A stretch of DNA of 64,000 nt from Paraburkholderia solisilvae. GTDB lineage: Bacteria > Pseudomonadota > Gammaproteobacteria > Burkholderiales > Burkholderiaceae. The notes under the pieces were generated by a model that was not told the DNA's origin, did not search any database, and was given only the letters and a program-made list of their open reading frames with translations. The position numbers and the translations under genes are program-made. The stretch lies in contig NZ_CADIKF010000042.1 of the NCBI RefSeq assembly GCF_902859875.1, forward strand, positions 1 through 64,000, given 5' to 3'. Of the stretch, positions 34,974-43,339 are shown in pieces (within the stretch, counting starts at the first letter, position 1; each line of letters opens with the position of its first letter).

Positions 34974-35951
34974 TCACGCCGCGACGCGGCTCGCGGCGAG
35001 CTTGCGCTGCAGTTCCGGCATGATCCTCGCCACCGCTTCCTCGCCGGCGAGAATCGCCGCGTTGCGCTGCCCGAAGTCGCTGCCGCTCATCGCCGCGAGA
35101 TTCGGACGGATCACGACGTCCGCGTACTTGTCGAGTTCGTACGCCTTGATGGTTTGACCCATGATCGTGAACGTCTGCATCAGCACGTCGAACGAACTGG
35201 CCGTCAGGGCGGTTTCGGGCCGTGCGGAAATATCGACGGCGATCACGAAGTCGGCGCCCATGCGGCGCGCGAACGACGCCGGCACGGGGCTCACGAGACC
35301 GCCGTCCACATATTCATGCGCGCCGATTTTCACCGGCTCGAATAGCGACGGCACGCTGCACGACGCGCGCACCGCGATGCCGGTATTGCCGCGCTGAAAG
35401 AGGATCGGCTGGCCGGTGTTCAGATCGGTCGCGACGATGCCGAGCGGCTTGGCCATCTTTTCGATCGGCCGATTGTCGAGCGTCGTGTTCAGGTAGTTCT
35501 GCAGCGCGACGCCTTGCAGAAAACCGCGCGTGCGAAACGGCATCGCCCAGTCGCTGATCGACGCTTCGTCCATTTTCAGCGCGAGGCGGTTCAGCGCGAA
35601 GCCGTTCATCCCGGATGCGTAGAGCGCGCCGACCACCGAGCCCGCGCTCGTGCCGCAGATCAGATCGACCTGAATATTGCGCGCCTCGAGCGCCTTGATC
35701 ACCCCGATATGCGCGAAGCCGCGCGCGGCGCCGCCGCCGAGCGCGAGGCCGACGCGCAGCGGGCGCGGCGGCTTGATGGCGGGAGGCGCGCTCGATGGCA
35801 CGGGCGGCGAGGTGTTTGCCGCGGTGCTGTCGGACGGTTTGACAGGTTCAGGCTGTCGATTGCCGCCGGGCAGCGCGCAGGCGCTCAGGACGGCGGACGC
35901 CGCGGCCAGCGAAAAGGTGCGGCGGGAAAGACGGGGCGAGGGCTGTTTCAA
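34974..35951 (-). CDS. Patatin-like phospholipase, RssA-type, predicted lipoprotein
   Basis: Serine-aspartate dyad acyl hydrolase of 325 residues. The oxyanion loop GGGAARGFAHIGV, nucleophile GTSAGS and catalytic Asp in YVDGGLVSP are present. I start at the TTG at 35951 because GGAG sits 6 nt upstream and the protein then opens with a twin-arginine-like signal (SRRTFSLAAASAVLSAC) ending in an LSAC lipobox. The frame stays open another 63 codons upstream without better signals. A Pro-rich linker follows the lipobox. Probably an outer- or inner-membrane-anchored lipid hydrolase; the substrate is unknown. Confidence 0.87.
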   Translation of the reverse strand: MKQPSPRLSRRTFSLAAASAVLSACALPGGNRQPEPVKPSDSTAANTSPPVPSSAPPAIKPPRPLRVGLALGGGAARGFAHIGVIKALEARNIQVDLICGTSAGSVVGALYASGMNGFALNRLALKMDEASISDWAMPFRTRGFLQGVALQNYLNTTLDNRPIEKMAKPLGIVATDLNTGQPILFQRGNTGIAVRASCSVPSLFEPVKIGAHEYVDGGLVSPVPASFARRMGADFVIAVDISARPETALTASSFDVLMQTFTIMGQTIKAYELDKYADVVIRPNLAAMSGSDFGQRNAAILAGEEAVARIMPELQRKLAASRVAA

Positions 35952-36180
35952 CGAATTCTCCAGCAGCGGCGTGCGGCCGCGGCGCACATCATAAATCAAC
36001 GCTTCGGCGGCGCGACAAAACATCTGTGGAGCATCTGTTCGACACGCGGATCGGCTTGCCGCGATTGCAGAATCTGCCTGGGACGCACGATCGGTCTGCA
36101 GCTCACGCAGAATCTGCTCAACACGCAGCCTGCCACACAAGCAGATTGGCTTCTAAAGCCGTTTTTTCTGCTCCACGCCG

Positions 36181-36186
36181 TATAAT
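36181..36186 (+). promoter_or_regulatory. -10 box of gltX
   Basis: TATAAT 71 bp before the gltX start; no good -35 hexamer at 16-18 bp. Confidence 0.5.
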
Positions 36187-36256
36187 TCGCCTTTCCGAAT
36201 TTCACACCGCATGCGACCGTCGCCGTATGCCGGCATCCGCTTTCGAGTAACCGTCC

Positions 36257-37666
36257 ATGACCGCTCCTGTTCGCACCCGCTTCGCACCGAGCCCCACCGG
36301 CTTCATCCATCTCGGCAATATCCGCTCCGCGCTGTACCCGTGGGCGTTCGCGCGCAAGTCGAAGGGCGTGTTCATTCTGCGTATCGAAGATACGGATCTC
36401 GAGCGCTCCACGTCGGAATCGGTGGACGCGATCCTCGAAGGCATGGCGTGGCTCGGTCTCGATTTCGACGAGGGTCCGTTCTATCAGATGCAGCGCATGG
36501 ACCGCTATCGCGACGTGCTGCAGCAGATGATGGAGCAGGGCCTCGCATACCCGTGCTACATGTCGACCGAAGAACTCGACGCGCTGCGCGACCGGCAGCG
36601 CGCGGCGGGCCTCAAGCCGCGCTATGACGGCACGTGGCGCCCCGAGCCGGGCAAGGTGCTGCCGACGCCGCCGGCGGGCGTGCAGCCGGTGATGCGCTTT
36701 CGCAATCCGCTCACGGGCGTGGTCGCGTGGGACGACGCGGTGAAGGGGCGCGTCGAGATCTCGAACGAGGAACTCGACGACCTCGTCATCGCGCGCCCGG
36801 ACGGCACGCCGACGTACAACTTCTGCGTGGTCGTCGACGATCTCGACATGCGCATCACGCACGTGATTCGCGGCGACGATCACGTGAACAACACGCCGCG
36901 CCAGATCAACATCCTGCGTGCGCTGGGCGGCGACGTGCCCGTCTACGCGCACCTGCCGACCGTGCTGAACGAGCAGGGCGAAAAGATGAGCAAGCGCCAC
37001 GGCGCGATGAGCGTGATGGGCTATCGCGATGCCGGCTACCTGCCCGAGGCGGTGCTGAACTATCTCGCGCGGCTCGGCTGGTCGCACGGCGACGCCGAAA
37101 TCTTTTCGCGCGAGCAACTGATCGAATGGTTCGATCTCGACCATCTCGGCAAGTCGCCCGCGCAGTACGATCACGACAAGCTCAACTGGCTGAATAACCA
37201 CTACATCAAGGAAGCCGACAACGCACGCCTCGCGGCGCTCGCGAAGCCGTTCTTCGCGGCACTCGATATCGACGACGCGGCACTTGCGAAAGGTGCGGAC
37301 CTGACGGCGGTGGTCGGGCTGCTGAAGGACCGGGCGTCGACGGTGAAGGACATCGCGGATAACGCGGCGATGTTCTATCGCGAGCCGAATCCGGAGCCGG
37401 AAGCGCTCGCGCAGCACGTGACCGATGCGGTGCGCCCGGCACTCGCGGAGCTCGCCGGCGCGCTGAAAACCGTCGAGTGGACCAAGGAGGCGATCGCCGC
37501 GGCGATGAAGGCGGTGCTGACCGCGCACAAGCTGAAAATGCCGCAGCTCGCGATGCCGGTGCGTCTGCTGGTGGCCGGCACCACGCATACGCCGTCGATC
37601 GACAGCGTGCTGATGCTGTTCGGCCGCGACGTGGTGGTGAGCCGCATCGGTAAGGTGCTGGGCTGA
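36257..37666 (+). CDS. gltX: Glutamyl-tRNA synthetase
   Basis: Class I synthetase of 469 residues, discriminating type by length. The HIGH-equivalent is FAPSPTGFIHLGNIRSAL, the KMSKS motif is EKMSKRHGAMS near residue 245, and the LRIEDTDLERS segment is typical of GlxRS. The C-terminal anticodon-binding domain is complete. Confidence 0.98.
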   Translation: MTAPVRTRFAPSPTGFIHLGNIRSALYPWAFARKSKGVFILRIEDTDLERSTSESVDAILEGMAWLGLDFDEGPFYQMQRMDRYRDVLQQMMEQGLAYPCYMSTEELDALRDRQRAAGLKPRYDGTWRPEPGKVLPTPPAGVQPVMRFRNPLTGVVAWDDAVKGRVEISNEELDDLVIARPDGTPTYNFCVVVDDLDMRITHVIRGDDHVNNTPRQINILRALGGDVPVYAHLPTVLNEQGEKMSKRHGAMSVMGYRDAGYLPEAVLNYLARLGWSHGDAEIFSREQLIEWFDLDHLGKSPAQYDHDKLNWLNNHYIKEADNARLAALAKPFFAALDIDDAALAKGADLTAVVGLLKDRASTVKDIADNAAMFYREPNPEPEALAQHVTDAVRPALAELAGALKTVEWTKEAIAAAMKAVLTAHKLKMPQLAMPVRLLVAGTTHTPSIDSVLMLFGRDVVVSRIGKVLG

Positions 37667-37747
37667 GCGGTGTCGGCTGCTGCTGCGCAGTGCGCGTTAA
37701 TGCGCGTGGCGCGCAGTGCGGCTCTTCGAATCGCGAAAACAAGGGTA

Positions 37748-37776
37748 TTTACAAAGCCAGATTTGATGACTACAAT
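37748..37776 (+). promoter_or_regulatory. Sigma-70 promoter of tRNA-Ala
   Basis: TTTACA at 37748-37753, 17-bp spacer, TACAAT at 37771-37776, 18 bp before the mature tRNA. Confidence 0.78.
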
Positions 37777-37794
37777 CTCGCTTCTGTTCTGCAA

Positions 37795-37870
<76 letters not shown>

Positions 37871-37926
37871 CACAGGTCCGCAGACAGATCAGGTTGAAAA
37901 GACGTACTGGAAGCAGCACCATCAAA

Positions 37927-37962
37927 AAAGCCCCGAGCGATCAGTCGGGGCTTTGTTTTTTC
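37927..37962 (+). terminator. Rho-independent terminator after tRNA-Ala
   Basis: AAAGCCCCGA / TCGGGGCTTT stem with 8-nt loop, followed by GTTTTTTCT. Confidence 0.92.
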
Positions 37963-38017
37963 TACGGCGGGTTTTTCACGCGTAACGTGCTGTGCGAGCC
38001 ATCGAAGTCTGACAGTG

Positions 38018-38046
38018 CGATGCATCGTGACGCTCACGATGCATCG
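38018..38046. other. Perfect 13-bp inverted repeat with 3-nt loop
   Basis: CGATGCATCGTGA (38018-38030), cgc, then its exact complement (38034-38046). Neither side has a T-tract. It lies between the tRNA-Ala terminator and the convergent cytochrome P460 gene. Confidence 0.8.
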
Positions 38047-38092
38047 CCCGATTCGAAGCGCGCTGGTTTGAATCACCTTGGTTTGAATCACC

Positions 38093-38605
38093 CTACGGCG
38101 CGAGCCGCGTAAACACAAAATCGTGGTTCTTCACCCGCGCCTGATGACATGCAAAGCACGTCTGATGCTGCGCGAGATCCGTCGGCTGGCCGTTGATAAA
38201 ACGGCCGAAGCCCCAGCCGCCTGAATCCGGATACCGCTTCGAATCCTTCACCATCACCTGCACCGTGGTCGCCGCGCCCGGCACCGAAGCGGGGCCGAAC
38301 TCCGCGGACGGCACGCGCTTCCATGCGAGCTTGACGAGTATCGAGCCATCGGGAAAAGGCAGCGTGTTCTTTTCCAGCGCCTTCATCGCGGTCGGATTGC
38401 CGAGCACGATGCGCAGTTCGTTGAGCGGATCGGCTTCCTCGGCGGGCGCGACGAATTGCCATTTCCGGTAGCCGTGCGGAATCGTCACGCCGTAAATCGG
38501 CGAGGCCGCTTCCGCGGCGCTGGCCGCGTCCGCAGGCAGCGACACGGACGCAGACACGAGCGTCATCAGCAACGCGGCGACAAGACCGCTACAAGTCGAT
38601 TTCAT
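38093..38605 (-). CDS. Cytochrome P460 family protein
   Basis: Exported c-type haem protein of 170 residues. Signal peptide MKSTCSGLVAALLMTLVSAS with cleavage near DAA. P460 fold cues: YGVTIPHGYRKWQFVAPAEE, NELRIVLGNPTAMKAL, DGSILVKLAWKR, and the C-terminal haem-binding CFACHQ (CxxCH). A lysine in the VMVKDSKRYPDSGGWGFGRF region could be the haem cross-linking residue of true P460s. Relatives act on hydroxylamine or in NO detoxification; the role here is not established. AAGGAG before the ATG at 38605 sets the start. Confidence 0.9.
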   Translation of the reverse strand: MKSTCSGLVAALLMTLVSASVSLPADAASAAEAASPIYGVTIPHGYRKWQFVAPAEEADPLNELRIVLGNPTAMKALEKNTLPFPDGSILVKLAWKRVPSAEFGPASVPGAATTVQVMVKDSKRYPDSGGWGFGRFINGQPTDLAQHQTCFACHQARVKNHDFVFTRLAP

Positions 38606-38760
38606 CGACCGCTCCTTCGGTGAGTCATGGATCGTTGCGCGAGCAACCCATTTGTGCGGATTGCCAGGTATCGGGATATCGCTCGGCTGACCTGCGTCAG
38701 CCGATGCTGCGTTAGAGCGACGTTGCGCCAGCCGATGCGGCATGCGGCAACGCGTCGATG

Positions 38761-39591
38761 TCATCGTACCGGCTGGGCGCCGCCGCTGCCGGCATCGCCC
38801 GCTTCGCCGCAGCGGGGCAGGTCGGCGGCCTGCAGCACTTCGCCGGTCGACGCGCGTTCGACGAAAGCGACCACGCCTTGCTCCATGCCGCTGGCAGCAT
38901 ATGTGCCGGTAATCTGCGCATGGCCGTCGACGATCGGCACCGGGCCGATCCACTTGCGCGTCACGCGATCGTGATGCAGCGTCGCGCCCGCGTTCTCGCC
39001 GCCTTTCACATCGCTATGCAGACCGTCCTCGTACACCGCGACATACGCATAAGCGTCGGCGGGAAGCGGGGTGCGCGCATCGATTCTGGCATCGAACGCG
39101 ACCGTGCCGGACGCCGACGTCTGCGCGCCGATCCGGATATCGGCTGATGCCGGTTGCGCATCGAGCTGCTGCACACGTTCATCGAAGCTCGTTGCGTTCG
39201 ACCAGCCGCGCAATTCGCGCCCGCCGACGAATACCGCCGGCGTGTAGACGATATTGCCGCCGCCGGTCGAACTGAGGTACTTCTGCCGCGCGGTGAACGC
39301 GGGCTGCGCAAAGCGGTCGCGCCATTGCGCGTTGTCCCAGTAGTCGACGTGCAGCGCGAGCGGCACGAAGATGTCGCTGCGCCGCTCGCGGTTCATCCGG
39401 CTGAGCCAGTTGTCGGCGGGCGGGCAGCTGTCGCAGCCCTCGCTCGTGTACAGCTCGACCAGCGCGACGCGATGCGCGGGGCTGGCCACGCTGCACGTGC
39501 GCTCCGGCGCGGCGTGGGCGGTGACGGCAACGCCTGACATCAGAAGCACGGCGTGCGCGCAGAAGGTCGAAATTCGGGTTGAGAGTCGCAT
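38761..39591 (-). CDS. DUF1223 family exported thioredoxin-like protein
   Basis: 276 residues with a signal peptide (FCAHAVLLMSGVAVTAHA). The family signature VELYTSEGCDSCPPADNWLS carries a CxxC-like pair, followed by HVDYWD and YTPAVFVGGRELRGW, all characteristic of DUF1223. The family has a thioredoxin-like fold but no firm function; redox activity is inferred. GGAGAT precedes the ATG at 39591. Same strand as the P460 gene, 155 bp upstream of it, so they may be expressed together. Confidence 0.87.
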   Translation of the reverse strand: MRLSTRISTFCAHAVLLMSGVAVTAHAAPERTCSVASPAHRVALVELYTSEGCDSCPPADNWLSRMNRERRSDIFVPLALHVDYWDNAQWRDRFAQPAFTARQKYLSSTGGGNIVYTPAVFVGGRELRGWSNATSFDERVQQLDAQPASADIRIGAQTSASGTVAFDARIDARTPLPADAYAYVAVYEDGLHSDVKGGENAGATLHHDRVTRKWIGPVPIVDGHAQITGTYAASGMEQGVVAFVERASTGEVLQAADLPRCGEAGDAGSGGAQPVR

Positions 39592-39702
39592 CGTGATCTC
39601 CGGTGAGTGTGACCCGTCCATGCATTGGAACGCATGCAGGTATCTCGTTTATGTCGGGATCGCCGCCGAAAGATGACACGAATGCGGTGAAAATGATGGG
39701 TC

Positions 39703-39738
39703 GTGTATCTGTATCGCGTATCGATACATTACGATACA
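39703..39738. promoter_or_regulatory. Operator-like palindrome cluster
   Basis: A palindrome GTATCGATAC (39718-39727) is flanked by TGTATCG (39710-39716) and its complement CGATACA (39732-39738). The symmetric layout, 110-150 bp upstream of the DUF1223 start, suggests a dimeric repressor site, for example TetR-like. Confidence 0.5.
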
Positions 39739-39787
39739 AAACAGCGGGCAAGGGCGAAGAGAATAAAGGACGAACAGAAAAGGACGA

Positions 39788-39812
39788 AAAGAAAGGGCGC
39801 GATTACGCGCCC
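39788..39812 (-). terminator. Probable terminator of the epimerase gene
   Basis: GGGCGCG-atta-CGCGCCC stem at 39795-39812; on the minus strand it is followed by TTTCTTTTCG. About 150 bp past the epimerase stop. Confidence 0.6.
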
Positions 39813-39960
39813 CTGCGCCGCCCATCGATGGATGAGCGGCGAGTGAAGCAAAGAGACGACAGACGATCGAAGCGGATCGCCGCCGCTACGGCGGCCGCAC
39901 CCGGGCGGGGTGCGCTCACATACGCGACGTATACGCACGCACCCGCCCGCGTCTCGTCGC

Positions 39961-40863
39961 TCAAGCGTGCTTCTTCGCCTCGTCGCGCCAGTAATGCTGT
40001 TGCTTCCAGCCGAGCAGGCGCTTCAGCTTGTCATTCGACAGCAGCGTCTCGAACTCGCTCAACTGCTTTTTCACCGGCACGTCCGGATAGAAGCGCTTGA
40101 GCAGTTCGGCGGTCGGCAGGTCGGACGAGACATCGTCGGCGGCAATGTTCATCACCTCGAAGCCGAGCCCATCCTTTTCGATCGCGAGCCGGCACGCGTT
40201 CGCGAGATCGCGGCCGTCGATATAGCTCCATGCGATGCGTTTGCGCAGTCCCGGGTCTTTCAGCCACACCTTGTTGAACTTCGCATAGTCCTCGGGTTCG
40301 AGCACGTTGCCGATCCGGAAGCAGTAGATATCCGCGCCGGTGCGCGCATGGAACGCCTTTGCGGTGACCTCGTTGATCACCTTCGACGTCGCATAACTGT
40401 CCATCGGGTCGACCGGGTACTGCTCGTCGAGCGGAAAGTACTGCGGATTGCGGTGCCGGTGCGCGAAGACGACGCCATACGTCGTTTCGCTCGATGCGAC
40501 GATCACCTTACGGATGCCGAGCTTCGATGCCGCGTCGAGAATGTTGTACGTGCCCATCACGTTGATGCGAAACACTTCGTTATCGGGCGTGACCATGATG
40601 CGCGGAATCGCCGCGAAATGGACGATCGCATCGATCGGCTTCGGTTCGAGATCGTCGACGAACTCGGTGGGCGACGTGCTCGACGCGAGCGCGTTGAACA
40701 CCTGGCCCGCGTCCGTGATGTCGGTGATCAGCGTGCGCGCGGTGCGCTTGGGCATCGGTACGCGGTCGAGATTCATCACTTCATAGCCGTGCTCGACGAG
40801 ATTCTCGACAACCCATTTGCCGGCGAGGCCGCTGCCGCCGGTCACAACCACTCGCTTCGTCAT
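39961..40863 (-). CDS. NAD-dependent epimerase/dehydratase family protein
   Basis: Extended short-chain dehydrogenase of 300 residues. Rossmann glycine motif TGGSGLAGKW at the N-terminus, catalytic SSETTYG and Tyr-x3-Lys in YATSK. The family covers nucleotide-sugar epimerases and also free-sugar NAD dehydrogenases such as uronate dehydrogenases. Location next to a CUT2 sugar importer and catabolic genes makes oxidation of a free sugar or sugar acid more likely than nucleotide-sugar epimerisation; that is inference. Divergent from the transporter operon, sharing a 352-bp regulatory spacer. Confidence 0.87.
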   Translation of the reverse strand: MTKRVVVTGGSGLAGKWVVENLVEHGYEVMNLDRVPMPKRTARTLITDITDAGQVFNALASSTSPTEFVDDLEPKPIDAIVHFAAIPRIMVTPDNEVFRINVMGTYNILDAASKLGIRKVIVASSETTYGVVFAHRHRNPQYFPLDEQYPVDPMDSYATSKVINEVTAKAFHARTGADIYCFRIGNVLEPEDYAKFNKVWLKDPGLRKRIAWSYIDGRDLANACRLAIEKDGLGFEVMNIAADDVSSDLPTAELLKRFYPDVPVKKQLSEFETLLSNDKLKRLLGWKQQHYWRDEAKKHA

Positions 40864-40981
40864 GCGGTTTGCTCCTTGTAAGGATGGTGAGAGGCCGAAC
40901 TCGCTGTTCGCATGCGCCTGGTGCCCGCGCGTCCCGGTTCGGGCCTTACCCGAAGCTTAACGAGTTCCGGACGATGATGGC

Positions 40982-40997
40982 TGTGACGCATGTCATA
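40982..40997. promoter_or_regulatory. CRP-like site 1
   Basis: TGTGA-cgcatg-TCATA, 9 of 10 matches to the enterobacterial CRP consensus arms TGTGA-N6-TCACA. A Crp-family regulator gene lies in the same island. Confidence 0.5.
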
Positions 40998-41065
40998 GTC
41001 GGCGCCGCCCGGCGGGTTCCCGACAACCCGCTGAAACGACCCGCGGGACAACCCCAATAGGTTTG

Positions 41066-41081
41066 TATGACGCCCGTCACA
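41066..41081. promoter_or_regulatory. CRP-like site 2
   Basis: TATGA-cgcccg-TCACA, 9 of 10 matches to the same consensus, centred exactly 84 bp (about 8 helical turns) from site 1. Confidence 0.5.
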
Positions 41082-41215
41082 GTTTCACAGCGCACTCTGC
41101 ACCTAAGATCGTCCCGATGTCGAGCGCGGCGCCCCTGAGTGTCACCGGGTTGGCGCTGAAGAGCGCTGCATCGCACCGAATCGCACCGAACGCACGATTG
41201 GCGAGGAGACGTCCG

Positions 41216-42214
41216 TTGAGAGCCATCCCATCGAAAACCGAAGCGCCGGTCGTGCCCGCGCCGCTCGCGATGCTGCGCGCGTGTCTGCGCATCCGCGAAC
41301 TGAACATTTTCGCGGTGCTGATCGGGGTCGGGGTGCTGATCAGTCTCTTTTCGCCTTATTTCCTGACGACCAACAACCTGATGGGCGTGTTCCGCTCGTT
41401 TTCGCTTACCGCGATCATGGCGGTCGGCATGATGCTTGTCATCATTACGGGCGGGATCGATCTGTCAGTCGGCTCGGTGATGGGGCTGTCGTCGCTTGTC
41501 ACCGCGCTCGCGTTCCAGCATGGCCTCGGTGCGATGACCGCGGTCGCGGCCGGGCTCATGACCGGCGTCGTGGTCGGCGCTTTCAACGGGTTTCTCGTCA
41601 CACGGATCCAGTTGCCGCCGTTCATTGCGACGCTCGGCACGCTGTCGATCGGGCGCGGCCTGATGTACATCATCACCAAAGGCGTGCCGGTCACACCGGA
41701 CGTGCCCGACAGCTTCACGTTCATCGGCCAGGGCTATCTCGGCTTGATTCCGTTTCCGGTGGTCGTAATGGCGGTGCTCGCCGCGTGCTTTTCAGTCGTG
41801 ATGCGGCGCACGCGTTTCGGCCGCCATGTGTATGCGACCGGCGGCAATGAAACCGCGGCGCTGTTGAGCGGCGTGCGCACCGCGCGCGTGAAATTCACCG
41901 TCTACGCGCTGTCCGGCGCGATCGCCGCGCTCGCCGGCGTGATCAGCTTCTCGCGCTTCGTGTCCGCGGAGCCCGCGGCCGGCTTCGGCGCCGAGCTCGA
42001 CGTGATCGCGGCGGCCGCGATCGGCGGCGCGAGCCTGTCGGGCGGCGTCGGCAGCGTCGAGGGCGCGATTATCGGCGCGGCGCTCGCCGGCATCATCACG
42101 AACGGCGTGGTGCTGCTCAATATCGACACCTACGCGCAGCAGACCATCACCGGCTGCGTGATCCTGATTGCAGTGAGCATCGACATCTGGCGGCTGCGCC
42201 GCAAAGGGCGCTGA
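41216..42214 (+). CDS. CUT2-type sugar ABC transporter permease (RbsC-like)
   Basis: 332 residues, about 8-10 hydrophobic segments. Family motifs MMLVIITGGIDLSVGSVMGL, PPFIATLGTLSIGRGLMYII and GRHVYATGGNETAALLSGV. I use the TTG at 41216 because AGGAG lies 8 nt upstream and the length becomes normal; an ATG at 41117 would add 33 low-complexity residues and bring the start closer to the CRP-like sites. First gene of a four-gene plus-strand operon. Confidence 0.88.
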   Translation: MRAIPSKTEAPVVPAPLAMLRACLRIRELNIFAVLIGVGVLISLFSPYFLTTNNLMGVFRSFSLTAIMAVGMMLVIITGGIDLSVGSVMGLSSLVTALAFQHGLGAMTAVAAGLMTGVVVGAFNGFLVTRIQLPPFIATLGTLSIGRGLMYIITKGVPVTPDVPDSFTFIGQGYLGLIPFPVVVMAVLAACFSVVMRRTRFGRHVYATGGNETAALLSGVRTARVKFTVYALSGAIAALAGVISFSRFVSAEPAAGFGAELDVIAAAAIGGASLSGGVGSVEGAIIGAALAGIITNGVVLLNIDTYAQQTITGCVILIAVSIDIWRLRRKGR

Positions 42215-42316
42215 CGCGTGGCGTCGAACTCGCGCGTGCTGTGTAAATGCTGTGCGAACGCGAGCAACAACAACTGACAGAGCAGCAAACCGACCAATAA
42301 ACACGGAGACGACATC

Positions 42317-43258
42317 ATGCAACGAAAGCTGACCGGCGCGGCCCTCGCGCTGCTTGCGATCTTCGCGCTCACCGCGGGCGCGGCCGACGCGAAAGACGCG
42401 AAGGACATCACGATCGCGGTGATTCCGAAGGTCGCCGTGCCGTTCTTCGACGACTGCAACCACGGCGCGCAGGCCGCGGCGAGCAAGCTCGACGTGAAGT
42501 ATCAGTGGGTCGTGCCGCAGAACACGCAGGGCTCGACGCAGGTGCAGATTATCGAAGACCTGATGTCGAAGCATGTCGACGGCATTGCGATTTCGGTCAA
42601 TGAACCGAAGTCGGTCGAAAGCGTGATGAAGCGCGCGGAAAAGAGCGGCATCAAGGTGCTGACCTACGATTCGGACTCGCCGGGCAGCGGCCGCTCGATG
42701 TATATCGGCACCAGCAACGAGGCAGCCGGCGAGCAGATGGCGGAGACCATGGCGAAGGCGCTGAACGGTAACGGCGATGTCGCGATCGTCACCGGGCAAC
42801 TCGGCGCGGTGAATCTGAACGAGCGCATTGCGGGTATCAAGAAGGGGCTCACGAAATATCCGGGCATCAAGGTCGTCGAGACGCAGGGCACCGACGACGA
42901 TCTCGCGAAAGGCGTATCGGTCGTCGAAACGACGTTGCGCGCGCATCCGCAGTTGAAGGGTATTTTCGGCGTGAGCCAGGTCGGCGGTCCGGCGGTCGCG
43001 AAGGTGCTGAACACGCGCGAGTTCGGCTCGATGAAGGGCAAGCTCGAAGTGCTCGCATTCGACGACTTGCCCGATACCGTGAAGGGCGTTCGCGACGGCA
43101 CGATTCAGGCGATCATGGTGCAGCGGCCGGTGACGATGGGGCGCCTCGCGGTCGAGCATCTGGCTGCGCAGATTCAGGGGACGGAAACGCAGGCGAAGGA
43201 TATCGATACCGGCGTAACGGTCGTTACGAAGGACAATCTCGGCAGTTATACGAAGTAG
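42317..43258 (+). CDS. Sugar ABC transporter substrate-binding protein (RbsB-like)
   Basis: Periplasmic type-I binding protein of 313 residues. Signal peptide MQRKLTGAALALLAIFALTA with cleavage near ADA. Typical features: VIPKVAVPFFDDCNHGAQAA, AISVNEPKSVESVMKRAEKS and AIVTGQLGAVNLNERIAGIK. Ligand class is sugar or sugar-like; identity unknown. Located between permease and ATPase genes. Confidence 0.92.
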   Translation: MQRKLTGAALALLAIFALTAGAADAKDAKDITIAVIPKVAVPFFDDCNHGAQAAASKLDVKYQWVVPQNTQGSTQVQIIEDLMSKHVDGIAISVNEPKSVESVMKRAEKSGIKVLTYDSDSPGSGRSMYIGTSNEAAGEQMAETMAKALNGNGDVAIVTGQLGAVNLNERIAGIKKGLTKYPGIKVVETQGTDDDLAKGVSVVETTLRAHPQLKGIFGVSQVGGPAVAKVLNTREFGSMKGKLEVLAFDDLPDTVKGVRDGTIQAIMVQRPVTMGRLAVEHLAAQIQGTETQAKDIDTGVTVVTKDNLGSYTK

Positions 43259-43339
43259 CCGAAGCAGCCGAAGCAGGCCGGCGGCACCGCGCTGCCGCCG
43301 AAGCTCGATGGACGAACAAGTCGCATACAAGGCCGCCCG

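Larger units (their letters stand above)
40864..41215. other. Divergent regulatory spacer, epimerase / sugar ABC operon
   Basis: 352 bp with two CRP-like inverted sites (listed separately). GC-rich; no obvious sigma-70 hexamers were recognised. Confidence 0.5.
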
